Positions 23,880 to 29,848 of a stretch of DNA of 36,829 nt are shown in pieces (position 1 is the stretch's first letter; each line of letters opens with the position of its first letter). This stretch comes from Clostridia bacterium (GTDB lineage: Bacteria > Bacillota > Clostridia > Christensenellales > UBA1242). The translations under genes were made by a program, and so were the position numbers. The DNA lies in assembly GCA_017481235.1 (NCBI GenBank), contig JAFUPL010000037.1:1-36829 (forward strand), given 5' to 3'. The notes under the pieces are model-generated. The model was not told the DNA's origin. It saw only the letters and a program-made list of their open reading frames with translations, and did not search any database.

Positions 23880-25353
23880 AACTCATATAAAAAATCGTAC
23901 AGAAAAAATTATAATCAATGACTTTTCAAAAACTAATTTACAAAACAAAAAATTACAATCTGCCATAGAAGGTGTACAGATTTATAATTTTAAAAATTGT
24001 AATGGAGTTTTGGAAAAGGGCATGGGAATTGACAACTTTACCACTTATGCTGAAAATGATTTAAATAGTTTTCATTATCCACTTACTTACAATCATTTGG
24101 GACTTGAATATATCAATAAAGTTATGCATTTTAAGCAATACTTTTCAGCCAGTGGAGACACTACTCATAGATTGCTTATTCATGGTTCGGACAATAAGTT
24201 GTATTTGTTTGAGATGTTTTCAAACTTGGATAGACCTAATTGGGTGTACAATCTACAATTTGATACAATTCCTGCCGTATTGGAATACAAAAAAGAAGGG
24301 TTGGATTCTATTTTGATTAGTTCTACCGATAAGTTGGTGGTGTGGTCAACAGGTAGGACGCCATATGAAATTACAAATATTCCAACAATTACTAGCATGT
24401 GTGTGTACAATGATGTATTGTATTGTACAATAGCGGGTGAAACTGATAAGATTTGGTACACATTAAGTCTTGACCCAGAAACTGTGGGTGTTGAAAGTGA
24501 TGAAACTAAATATTTGATAATGGAAGGCAGTGCTGGTGGTGGTAGAAAGATTGTTATGTTAAGGGAAAATATGTATGTTTTTTGTGACTATGGCATAGGC
24601 AAATTAAATACGTATGTCAAGGATAAGGAAGCAACATATAATCAAATATATTTAACCGATAGTCAAATTTGTCCTAACACTGTTATTGTTTGTGGTGATT
24701 TTGTAATATTTCTTACTAGAGATGGTTTGTATAAATTTAACGGTACAAGTGTTACAAAAGTAGATGCTTTGCAAAATCAACTTGAAGGTAGTTTTAATGA
24801 TTATGCGGTGGCAACACACTTGCAAAATTATTACTATTTGGCAACACGCTTAAAGTTTTCCAAAGATGAATTGGTTGGTTGCGAATGTTCTAATAGCGAT
24901 ATGAAGAATAATGCGTTAATTAAATTGAATTTGCATGATAATTCATTTGAAATAATACGTGGCGTTGATATTAAGGATATGTTGGCATTGAAAGCAGGTA
25001 TCGAAGAAAAAATTGTTCTTACATTTAATACATATCATCAAAATATAATAGGCGAAATTAATGATAGTGGCTATTGTTTTGATTTGCCTATAAACAAATC
25101 ATATCAAACCAATGATATTATTCAAAAGGATATGGAGCGAATTACAATTCGTAAAGTAAAATTTGATAGTAGTAAGGCCGTAAGTGTTATAATATTTACC
25201 GATGAAGATTCGTATACATTTAACGCAACTAGGGAAGGTGTGAATGAGTTTAAAACAATAATAGCATGTAAAAAGTTTAACATTAAAATTTGTGCTAATA
25301 TTGCTGATGCATATGTTAATTTGGTTGAAATAGAATATGTTAGACAAGATTAA
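23872..25353 (+). CDS. Large beta-rich probable tail-hub protein (gp10-like)
   Basis: 493 residues from the ATG at 23872, chosen because AGGAG is at 23862-23866; an upstream in-frame ATG at 23848 lies inside the previous gene without a ribosome site. Repeated blades such as HRLLIHGSDNKLYLFEMF, DSILISSTDKLVVWSTG, and YVFCDYGIGKLNTY and DFVIFLTRDGLYKFNG suggest a beta-propeller, and the last ~100 residues an Ig-like or jelly-roll end. Position and size fit the tail hub of podoviruses (P22 gp10 class), which plugs the connector and carries the spikes. No needle or spike gene follows. Confidence 0.68.
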   Translation: MIKTHIKNRTEKIIINDFSKTNLQNKKLQSAIEGVQIYNFKNCNGVLEKGMGIDNFTTYAENDLNSFHYPLTYNHLGLEYINKVMHFKQYFSASGDTTHRLLIHGSDNKLYLFEMFSNLDRPNWVYNLQFDTIPAVLEYKKEGLDSILISSTDKLVVWSTGRTPYEITNIPTITSMCVYNDVLYCTIAGETDKIWYTLSLDPETVGVESDETKYLIMEGSAGGGRKIVMLRENMYVFCDYGIGKLNTYVKDKEATYNQIYLTDSQICPNTVIVCGDFVIFLTRDGLYKFNGTSVTKVDALQNQLEGSFNDYAVATHLQNYYYLATRLKFSKDELVGCECSNSDMKNNALIKLNLHDNSFEIIRGVDIKDMLALKAGIEEKIVLTFNTYHQNIIGEINDSGYCFDLPINKSYQTNDIIQKDMERITIRKVKFDSSKAVSVIIFTDEDSYTFNATREGVNEFKTIIACKKFNIKICANIADAYVNLVEIEYVRQD

Positions 25354-25562
25354 TATTTAAAAATAAATTAAAATTAATTTTAATAAAAAATAATTATTTT
25401 AATAATTTTATAAAAATAATTTCCAAAAATAGGCGTATTTCCCAAATAAAAACTATTTTTAATATAATTTAAATATAAATAGTATTAAATAAATATTTTA
25501 AATAATTAATAAATTAATTTTAATTATATTTTTAAGATATTTCCAAATTAAAAGGAGAATAT
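25354..25562. other. AT-only gap before the holin gene
   Basis: About 200 bases of nearly pure A/T with no reading frame. This is where tail spike, ejection or lysin genes would be expected in a podovirus; I see no remnant of them. Confidence 0.5.
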
Positions 25563-26042
25563 ATGAAATTTTTAAAAAAATTAAAAAGTAGCAATTTTTG
25601 GGTAAGTATGATAAGTGCGGTGGTTTTGATTTTGCAAGCGGTGTTTAATGTTGATATTAAAACTGAATACCTAAATCAAATCATACTTGGTATACTAGGT
25701 CTACTTGTTATGTCTGGCATTGTTACAGATACTAATAATGATGAGGTTACCGTTAAGCAAACTATTGACCTTGACAGCGTTAAGGAAAGCATAAATAATA
25801 TGTTTACCCAAATAAGTTCTACTCTTCAAACTGATATAACAAATATTGTATCACAATTTGAAAAAGTAAATTCAACTCAAGTTCAACCTGTTGTTGAAAT
25901 CAAACAGGAAGGTAGTAAAGTACCTCAAGAAATTGTAAATCCAGTAGAAGAAGTTCAACAAGTTGTAGTTGAAACTAAAACGATCGTTCAACCAACTGAA
26001 ACTAATTTACAAGACATTGACGCACCTAAAAATGAGTTGTAA
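25563..26042 (+). CDS. phi-LC3-type holin with long C-terminal extension
   Basis: 159 residues. The first ~62 match the phi-LC3 holin family: KLKSSNFWVSMISAVVLILQ (first membrane helix), a short turn, then IILGILGLLVMSGIVTDTNND (second helix and the typical end GIVTDPTT). Holins open the membrane to release endolysin and end infection. Typical members have about 70-90 residues; here ~95 further residues follow: helical to about 110, then rich in Val, Gln, Glu and Pro. The extension is presumably cytoplasmic. No endolysin gene is found nearby. AAGGAG ribosome site; terminator just after the stop. Confidence 0.85.
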   Translation: MKFLKKLKSSNFWVSMISAVVLILQAVFNVDIKTEYLNQIILGILGLLVMSGIVTDTNNDEVTVKQTIDLDSVKESINNMFTQISSTLQTDITNIVSQFEKVNSTQVQPVVEIKQEGSKVPQEIVNPVEEVQQVVVETKTIVQPTETNLQDIDAPKNEL

Positions 26043-26060
26043 CTTTACTAAATTAATAAT

Positions 26061-26092
26061 AAAAAATCAGTCATTAACTTGACTGATTTTTT
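26061..26092. terminator. Bidirectional terminator
   Basis: Stem AATCAGTCA/TGACTGATT (extended by A/T pairs, 26061-26073 with 26080-26092), loop TTAACT. It ends the particle block and the convergent gene 26098. Confidence 0.92.
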
Positions 26093-26097
26093 TTGTA

Positions 26098-26547
26098 TTA
26101 AAATTGAGATGTTAGGTTATGTAAATTTTCACAATCTTTTTGTATTTTAGTTTTAGGATTGAGATATTGAATAATTTCTCTTGTAATATTTTTAATATCA
26201 TCTTCATTTACAATAAAGGTTGCGTAATATTGAAAATCATTTTTAAGCAAATCGTGTTTTAATTTTGCAAATTTTAAATTTTTAATACCTTTTAATTGTA
26301 AATATCCATTAATAAATAATTCCCTAAACTGAATTGTATAAAGGTAATCTTCAGTATGTAAAATGTTTGTAAAGTATTTTTGCACTGCTGAGATAGGTGA
26401 ACATTTGCTAATATCAAGTTCAATTACCTCATCATTTGATGCTAAGTCTTTAATTTTTGTGTTTGTGTGATTGAATATAAATGGTGTTACAAATTTGCCA
26501 TCATTGGTATATATCCACCAGATATCTTTTAAATAATATTGTTTCAT
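26098..26547 (-). CDS. Hypothetical protein, 149 aa
   Basis: No family recognised. The protein starts with MKQYYLKDIWWIYTNDGKF and has strands separated by helices; no membrane segment. AAGGAG lies 7 bases before the ATG on the minus strand, and a promoter stands at 26572-26599, so it is a real, single gene. It converges with the phage block but has its own control, so it need not belong to it. Its Tyr/Asn/Lys-rich composition resembles the accessory genes around it. Confidence 0.72.
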   Translation of the reverse strand: MKQYYLKDIWWIYTNDGKFVTPFIFNHTNTKIKDLASNDEVIELDISKCSPISAVQKYFTNILHTEDYLYTIQFRELFINGYLQLKGIKNLKFAKLKHDLLKNDFQYYATFIVNEDDIKNITREIIQYLNPKTKIQKDCENLHNLTSQF

Positions 26548-26571
26548 AATTTACTCCTTAAAATTAATTTG

Positions 26572-26599
26572 ATTATATCATAGATTTAGGATTTGTCAA
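26572..26599 (-). promoter_or_regulatory. Promoter of the 26547 gene
   Basis: Minus strand TTGACA (26594-26599), 16-base spacer, TATAAT (26572-26577). Confidence 0.78.
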
Positions 26600-26636
26600 T
26601 AAGATTTTTGGATCTTATTATTAAATCTCAACAAAC

Positions 26637-26670
26637 AAAAAACACATTTGGCAAACTTGGTCAAATGTGT
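26637..26670 (-). terminator. Terminator, copy A of a 34-base repeat
   Basis: Stem ACACATTTG/CAAATGTGT (26642-26650 with 26662-26670) with a T-run on the minus strand; ends the four-helix-bundle gene. The 34 bases are identical to 27135-27168. Confidence 0.85.
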
Positions 26671-26676
26671 TTTGGT

Positions 26677-27018
26677 TTATGAATTGTCTTTTGCTGTTTT
26701 GCAAGTGCTGATAAGAATTTTCTTAATTTCAATACAATCTTTTAATATATGTGAATATTTGGAATTTATTATATTAGCATTCATCAATAAATCAAGCCAG
26801 TATTCTGTTTCATAACATTCTTTAAGAGCGATTTGCATTTTTGAAATAAAATCACTTTTACTATGAGCATAATTGGCTTCATGAATATTAGCACCTATAC
26901 TGGTTCCGCTACGTAATAGTTGAGAGGTAAGTATACATGTTCCTTTAATATCATTACATAAATTAATAATATTTAAAGCAAAAGTTTTGGTTTTGGATAA
27001 TAGTATATTTTCTTTCAT
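26677..27018 (-). CDS. Four-helix-bundle protein (S23/IVS type)
   Basis: 113 residues, the family size. The signature TSQLLRSGTSIGANIHEANYAHSKSDFISKMQIALKE is complete, followed by the YWLDLL(M) segment. These proteins form a four-helix bundle that assembles as a pentamer. They are found as reading frames in 23S rRNA intervening sequences, as Avd accessory proteins of diversity-generating retroelements, and most often alone in variable chromosomal regions, as here. No reverse transcriptase or rRNA is nearby. The basic face suggests nucleic acid binding. No clear ribosome site is visible before the ATG. The gene lies between two identical 34-base terminator repeats. Confidence 0.92.
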   Translation of the reverse strand: MKENILLSKTKTFALNIINLCNDIKGTCILTSQLLRSGTSIGANIHEANYAHSKSDFISKMQIALKECYETEYWLDLLMNANIINSKYSHILKDCIEIKKILISTCKTAKDNS

Positions 27019-27069
27019 ACATATATATTAACATAAAAATATAATAAAGTCAATAAGTGAATAATTAAA

Positions 27070-27120
27070 AATGAATAATGAAGAATTAAAAACACAAACA
27101 ACAATTCATCATTATTCACT
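27070..27120. repeat. Imperfect inverted repeat upstream of the four-helix-bundle gene
   Basis: 18-base arms 27070-27087 and 27103-27120 match at about 16 of 18 positions (AATGAATAATGAAGAATT type) around a short A-rich centre. Similar AATGAATAATGA words continue to 27131. It looks like a small dispersed palindromic repeat. Confidence 0.6.
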
Positions 27121-27134
27121 ATTCATTAATCATT

Positions 27135-27168
27135 AAAAAACACATTTGGCAAACTTGGTCAAATGTGT
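27135..27168 (-). terminator. Terminator of tRNA-His, copy B of the 34-base repeat
   Basis: Identical to 26637-26670; 9-bp stem with a minus-strand T-run at 27135-27140, just after the tRNA. Confidence 0.82.
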
Positions 27169-27175
27169 CTTTAAC

Positions 27176-27252
27176 TGGGGTGGGTAGACGGACTCGAACC
27201 GACGACAACCAGAACCACAATCTGGCGCTCTACCAACTGAACTATACCCACC
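27176..27252 (-). tRNA. tRNA-His(GTG)
   Basis: Acceptor GTGGGTA with TACCCAC, extra G(-1) at 27252 opposite C73, anticodon GTG in loop TTGTGGT, encoded CCA. One T-T mismatch in the T-stem. Confidence 0.94.
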
Positions 27253-27255
27253 ATA

Positions 27256-27320
27256 TAAAAAAATATTAAATTGATTACAATCAATTCGAGGTGGACCGCT
27301 ACTTAAAAATTTAAGTGCGG
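27256..27320 (-). terminator. Two hairpins after the 53-residue gene
   Basis: In transcription order: a bulged 11-bp stem CCGC-ACTTAAA with TTTAAGT-GCGG (27296-27320), then AATTGAT/ATCAATT (27269-27286) followed by a minus-strand T-run at 27256-27264. The second is a terminator; the first may be a 3' RNA element. Confidence 0.6.
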
Positions 27321-27347
27321 TGCTTTACGAACGATATTGGATTGAGA

Positions 27348-27509
27348 TTACTTTTGTAAAACAATTTCAGTTTTGCTAGGTTTAGGATTGCCTAAGCAAC
27401 GCTTTGCTTTTTGACTTAATGCTTTTGGGTTTTTATTTTCAATTAAAGGAGTGTTTTGGTTTTGAGAAGTTTTCATCTCTACATAAGTCTTAATAATTCT
27501 ACTATTCAT
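27348..27509 (-). CDS. Small basic protein, 53 aa
   Basis: A short frame with a good ribosome site (AGGAGA 5 bases before the ATG) between tRNA-Arg and tRNA-His. The product starts MNSRIIKTYVEMK, is rich in Lys, Asn, Gln and Pro, has one Cys and ends SKTEIVLQK. Positively charged and probably disordered; no family recognised. It lies on the same strand as the tRNAs, 70 bases after tRNA-Arg without a terminator in between, so it may be made from the tRNA transcript. Confidence 0.55.
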   Translation of the reverse strand: MNSRIIKTYVEMKTSQNQNTPLIENKNPKALSQKAKRCLGNPKPSKTEIVLQK

Positions 27510-27578
27510 AATCTCTCCTAAGGATACTGAACTACAACACTTTTAAAGAAAAGGAAGGGATTTGTGCCATAGCTCTAC

Positions 27579-27655
27579 TGGTGTGTCAAGAGGGATTCGA
27601 ACCCCCGGCCCTCGCCTTAGAAGGGCGATGCTCTATCCAGCTGAGCTATTGACAC
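27579..27655 (-). tRNA. tRNA-Arg(TCT)
   Basis: Acceptor GTGTCAA with TTGACAC, anticodon stem ATCGCC/GGCGA, loop CTTCTAA with anticodon TCT, T-loop TTCGAAT, encoded CCA. Confidence 0.97.
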
Positions 27656-27659
27656 ATAC

Positions 27660-27733
27660 TGGAGCGGGTGATGAGAATCGAACTCACGTAACTAGCTTGG
27701 AAGGCTAGCGCTCTACCATTGAGCTACACCCGC
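27660..27733 (-). tRNA. tRNA-Gly(TCC)
   Basis: Acceptor GCGGGTG with CACCCGC, loop CTTCCAA with anticodon TCC, T-loop TTCGATT, encoded CCA. First gene of the minus-strand tRNA operon. Confidence 0.97.
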
Positions 27734-27743
27734 ATACCCATAT

Positions 27744-27772
27744 AGAATAGCACAACAAAAATTAAAAGTCAA
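27744..27772 (-). promoter_or_regulatory. Promoter of the Gly-Arg tRNA operon
   Basis: Minus strand TTGACT (27767-27772), 17-base spacer, TATTCT (27744-27749), 10 bases before tRNA-Gly. Confidence 0.75.
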
Positions 27773-27852
27773 CACAATTTTAAAAATTTTTTAAAAATTT
27801 ATTAATTCAATATTTTTTATTCAAACTCAAGTCAAAATATGACTTTATTTAA

Positions 27853-27880
27853 TTGACAAATTATTGTTTTGTGTTATACT
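27853..27880 (+). promoter_or_regulatory. Promoter of the 27908 gene
   Basis: TTGACA (27853-27858), 16-base spacer, TATACT (27875-27880). Confidence 0.75.
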
Positions 27881-27907
27881 TAACTTGATTACGTAAGGAG
27901 AAAGGGT

Positions 27908-28210
27908 ATGCAAGAAGTATGTTTAAAAATTTCAATTGATTGTCAACTTAACGATAGTGTTGATATTCAATGTGGTGGTCCTGAATATTTGGGATATGAC
28001 TTTTATGTAAAGCAAGTGGAAGTTGATAAAATGATATCGTTTATTAAAAAGACTTTTGACAAGTTAAGTGTTCCAATTGTTGCACTTTATTGTGATAGAA
28101 ATACTTTATATAAAAAGGAATCAAATAAAGTTTGGACTGAGGATAGAATTTACAGGTGCGTTGCTAACAATACTGCTGGACTAAACCTTGACACTGGATA
28201 TTCATTATAA
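27908..28210 (+). CDS. Hypothetical protein, 100 aa
   Basis: No family recognised. A small acidic cytosolic alpha/beta protein: strand VCLKISIDC, a VEVDKMISFIKKTFDKL helix, strand IVALYCD, and a C-terminal NTAGLNLDTGYSL. AAGGAGAAAG ribosome site and own promoter and terminator. The helix-then-hydrophobic-strand core (IKKTFDKLSVPIVALYCD) looks a little like the corresponding part of the next gene (LLSNFIDTLSYPSFFFLELP), so the two may be distant relatives; immunity-protein-like folds have such a layout, but no toxin is seen. Confidence 0.7.
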   Translation: MQEVCLKISIDCQLNDSVDIQCGGPEYLGYDFYVKQVEVDKMISFIKKTFDKLSVPIVALYCDRNTLYKKESNKVWTEDRIYRCVANNTAGLNLDTGYSL

Positions 28211-28230
28211 AAGTATACTAGTTAAATTTT

Positions 28231-28260
28231 AAAAAACTCCAGTATTTTTTGGAGTTTTTT
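28231..28260 (+). terminator. Terminator after the 27908 gene
   Basis: Stem AACTCCA/TGGAGTT (28235-28241 with 28250-28256) and T-run. Confidence 0.85.
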
Positions 28261-28327
28261 GGTTTTAAATTTTAATAAAAAATTATATTTTTAAAGTAGA
28301 TATATTTTTATGAAAATAGGAGTAAAT

Positions 28328-28921
28328 ATGAAATTTTCATCATGTTATTATGTCCCTAAGGCGGAGTTAATTAATGAGGGGTTTGAAATTAATAATAATA
28401 AAATTATTATAAATGTAGATGATGCACATATGGAAGAGTTATTAAGTAACTTTATTGACACTTTAAGTTATCCAAGTTTTTTCTTTTTAGAATTGCCATT
28501 AAACAAGCAAGAAGAAATAAAATTACGCAAAAAAGATACTGACCCTTTTCATAGTGATGTATACTATATAGATGGTTGTAATCAAGAACAATTAAAAACA
28601 ATTTTAAAGCAATCTGGGAAATTATTAATTGAAGATGGTTTAAGTACTTTTGGTTTTGGTTCAAATATTAAACCGCTTGAAATATGTTGCACAAAATATA
28701 ATATTGTGTATATATACACTATAGAAGTTGAAAAATATATTAATTTATTAAAAGATATGGGAATTAGTCAAGTTGATAAATTAATAACCGCTTGGGATAC
28801 TTTTACAATGGAAAATCCGGGCAGGGCAGAAACTACTATATTAGACGGTAAAAAAGTCGACGATATTGTACAAGACTATAAAGATTGGGGTATATATAAG
28901 GCGGAAACTAGAGAAGACTAA
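28328..28921 (+). CDS. Hypothetical protein, 197 aa
   Basis: The start is the ATG at 28328, 7 bases after TAGGAG; an in-frame ATG at 28310 precedes that ribosome site and is not used. No family recognised. A soluble acidic alpha/beta protein with a cluster of aromatic strands (SYPSFFFLELP), two cysteines (ICC near residue 118) and a C-terminal helical part ending KAETRED. It resembles the bacterial immunity-protein style, single-domain and acidic, but the resemblance is only in composition. Followed by a terminator. Confidence 0.7.
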   Translation: MKFSSCYYVPKAELINEGFEINNNKIIINVDDAHMEELLSNFIDTLSYPSFFFLELPLNKQEEIKLRKKDTDPFHSDVYYIDGCNQEQLKTILKQSGKLLIEDGLSTFGFGSNIKPLEICCTKYNIVYIYTIEVEKYINLLKDMGISQVDKLITAWDTFTMENPGRAETTILDGKKVDDIVQDYKDWGIYKAETRED

Positions 28922-28923
28922 AT

Positions 28924-28958
28924 AAAAAACTCTAAACTTAATGTTTGGAGTTTTTTTT
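28924..28958 (+). terminator. Terminator after the 28328 gene
   Basis: Stem ACTCTAAAC/GTTTGGAGT (28929-28937 with 28943-28951, one T-G) and T8. Confidence 0.88.
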
Positions 28959-29001
28959 GTGATTGTTTAATATTATTTTAAAAATAATTTTTAGGTTTTG
29001 G

Positions 29002-29517
29002 TTAGTGGTTGATAATTATTTCCACTTGGGCGGAATATAGTTTTTTCATAAGTAAGCATTGGCGCTTTAATCGTGAGCGTTGTAGGAAAAATATATCAAC
29101 CGCTTCCCACACGAATACCCATGATGCAATTTCAAGAATTGTTGTAAAGTAAAAATAGTCGAAGAATTTGTGAGCAAGAACAAGAATAGATAATGATATG
29201 ACACCAAGGATTAACATAATTAGCGAAAAGATATTTGCGCGCTTAAGTTCGTGCTTAGTTTCAATGTATTCTTCCCTAAAATGATTTTGAAGGGTGGTTT
29301 TAATTTCTTGTTGCTCGATGGGTGAAGATGCGTAGAAATTTAGTTTAATATCCGTATTTAACGACATGGTTTTGGTCTTATCAAGGATAAATTCGCTTAG
29401 TTCCTTATTAAGTTTGTCATTTTCGTCATAACTAAACTTTGATATAACTTGTTCCTTGTTGTCGACTTTAATGTTAACAATATTTAAATTTTCAAAATTC
29501 TGTTCAAATTTATTCAT
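29002..29517 (-). CDS. Membrane protein with two C-terminal helices
   Basis: 171 residues. The N-terminal ~90 residues are charged and cytosolic (FSYDENDKLNKELSEFIL). Two membrane helices follow close together: about 96-117 (FSLIMLILGVISLSILVLA) and 122-143 (YFTTILEIASWVFVWEAVDIFF). The C-terminus is basic (QRSRLKRQ). No catalytic motif seen. It starts 23 bases after the stop of the Xre regulator gene, so both come from one transcript controlled by the operator at 29765-29782. It is therefore likely a functional partner of the two membrane proteins made by the divergent operon. Confidence 0.8.
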   Translation of the reverse strand: MNKFEQNFENLNIVNIKVDNKEQVISKFSYDENDKLNKELSEFILDKTKTMSLNTDIKLNFYASSPIEQQEIKTTLQNHFREEYIETKHELKRANIFSLIMLILGVISLSILVLAHKFFDYFYFTTILEIASWVFVWEAVDIFFLQRSRLKRQCLLMKKLYSAQVEIIINH

Positions 29518-29540
29518 AAATATTAACCCCTATTTATAGA

Positions 29541-29753
29541 TTATATCTTACGTCCTAACAAAAAGTCAATGTCTTCATTAAAATAATCAGCAATTTTACA
29601 TAGATATTCCAAGGAAATTTCTCGTTGACATAATAAATAGCGTGAAAGAGTTTGTTGTGGTATTCCAACTTTTTTTGAAAATTCACAAACGGACATTTCA
29701 CCAATTAAGTCTTTTAAGTTTTTGGAAAATGCTTTCATATACTTACTTTCCAT
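29541..29753 (-). CDS. Xre/Cro-type repressor, 70 aa
   Basis: A single lambda-repressor-type HTH: VCEFSKKVGIPQQTLSRYLLCQREISLEYLCKIADYF contains both scaffold helices and the recognition helix (PQQTLSRYL, near 32-40). There is no ligand or protease domain. The ATG at 29753 lies only 5 bases after the -10 box, so translation is either leaderless or begins at the second ATG (29738), which has GGAAAG in front; the latter gives 65 residues. Binding sites are probably the two palindromes at 29765-29782 and 29794-29811, so it should repress itself and the divergent operon. Confidence 0.93.
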   Translation of the reverse strand: MESKYMKAFSKNLKDLIGEMSVCEFSKKVGIPQQTLSRYLLCQREISLEYLCKIADYFNEDIDFLLGRKI

Positions 29754-29758
29754 AATAT

Positions 29759-29782
29759 ATTATATTACACCAAATGGCGTAA
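29759..29782 (-). promoter_or_regulatory. Repressor gene promoter with operator O1
   Basis: The palindrome TTACACCAAATGGCGTAA (29765-29782, 7-base arms, one mismatch) is directly followed on the minus strand by TATAAT (29759-29764). The -35 region beyond it is weak (AGTATT). The operator fills the spacer. Confidence 0.8.
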
Positions 29783-29787
29783 AATAC

Positions 29788-29817
29788 TTGACTTCACACC
29801 AAAAGGTGTGATATAAT
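29788..29817 (+). promoter_or_regulatory. Divergent operon promoter with operator O2
   Basis: TTGACT (29788-29793) and TATAAT (29812-29817) are separated by 18 bases that are exactly the perfect palindrome TCACACCAAAAGGTGTGA (29794-29811). A bound repressor would cover the whole core promoter. Confidence 0.9.
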
Positions 29818-29848
29818 GCAAATATCGACACAAAGGAGAAAGGATTTT

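Larger units (their letters stand above)
16798..26042 (+). mobile_element. Integrase-less phage particle gene block
   Basis: Ten co-oriented genes in canonical head-first order: large terminase, probable small terminase, zinc-binding protein, portal, scaffold, capsid, a small coiled-coil protein, connector, large hub-like protein, holin. The portal and connector types and the lack of tail-tube, tape-measure and sheath genes point to a short-tailed (podovirus-like) ancestor. I find no integrase, excisionase, repressor, replication protein, endolysin or receptor-binding protein inside or beside it. A terminator at 26061-26092 closes the block. Base composition and ribosome sites match the surrounding genes, and the gaps at 21306-21471, 22648-22935 and 25354-25562 are loose and AT-rich, which suggests long residence in the chromosome. 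Confidence 0.8.

Noticed and set aside
16798..26042. Mycoplasma-like code with TGA as tryptophan
   Set aside because: terL ends in TGA overlapping the next ATG, and tryptophan positions in conserved motifs use TGG.
26677..27018. Avd accessory gene of a diversity-generating retroelement
   Set aside because: No reverse transcriptase, template repeat or variable target gene nearby.
26637..27168. CRISPR array from the repeated 34-base element
   Set aside because: Only two copies, about 500 bases apart with a gene between; they are terminator hairpins.
27176..27733. tRNA genes as attachment site of the particle block
   Set aside because: No copy of a tRNA 3' end is found at the left side of the block near 16700, and a separate gene and terminators stand in between.
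29816..29848. Earlier ATG start for the ankyrin-like membrane protein
   Set aside because: The ATG lies at the -10 box, before the expected transcription start; AAAGGAG favours 29849.
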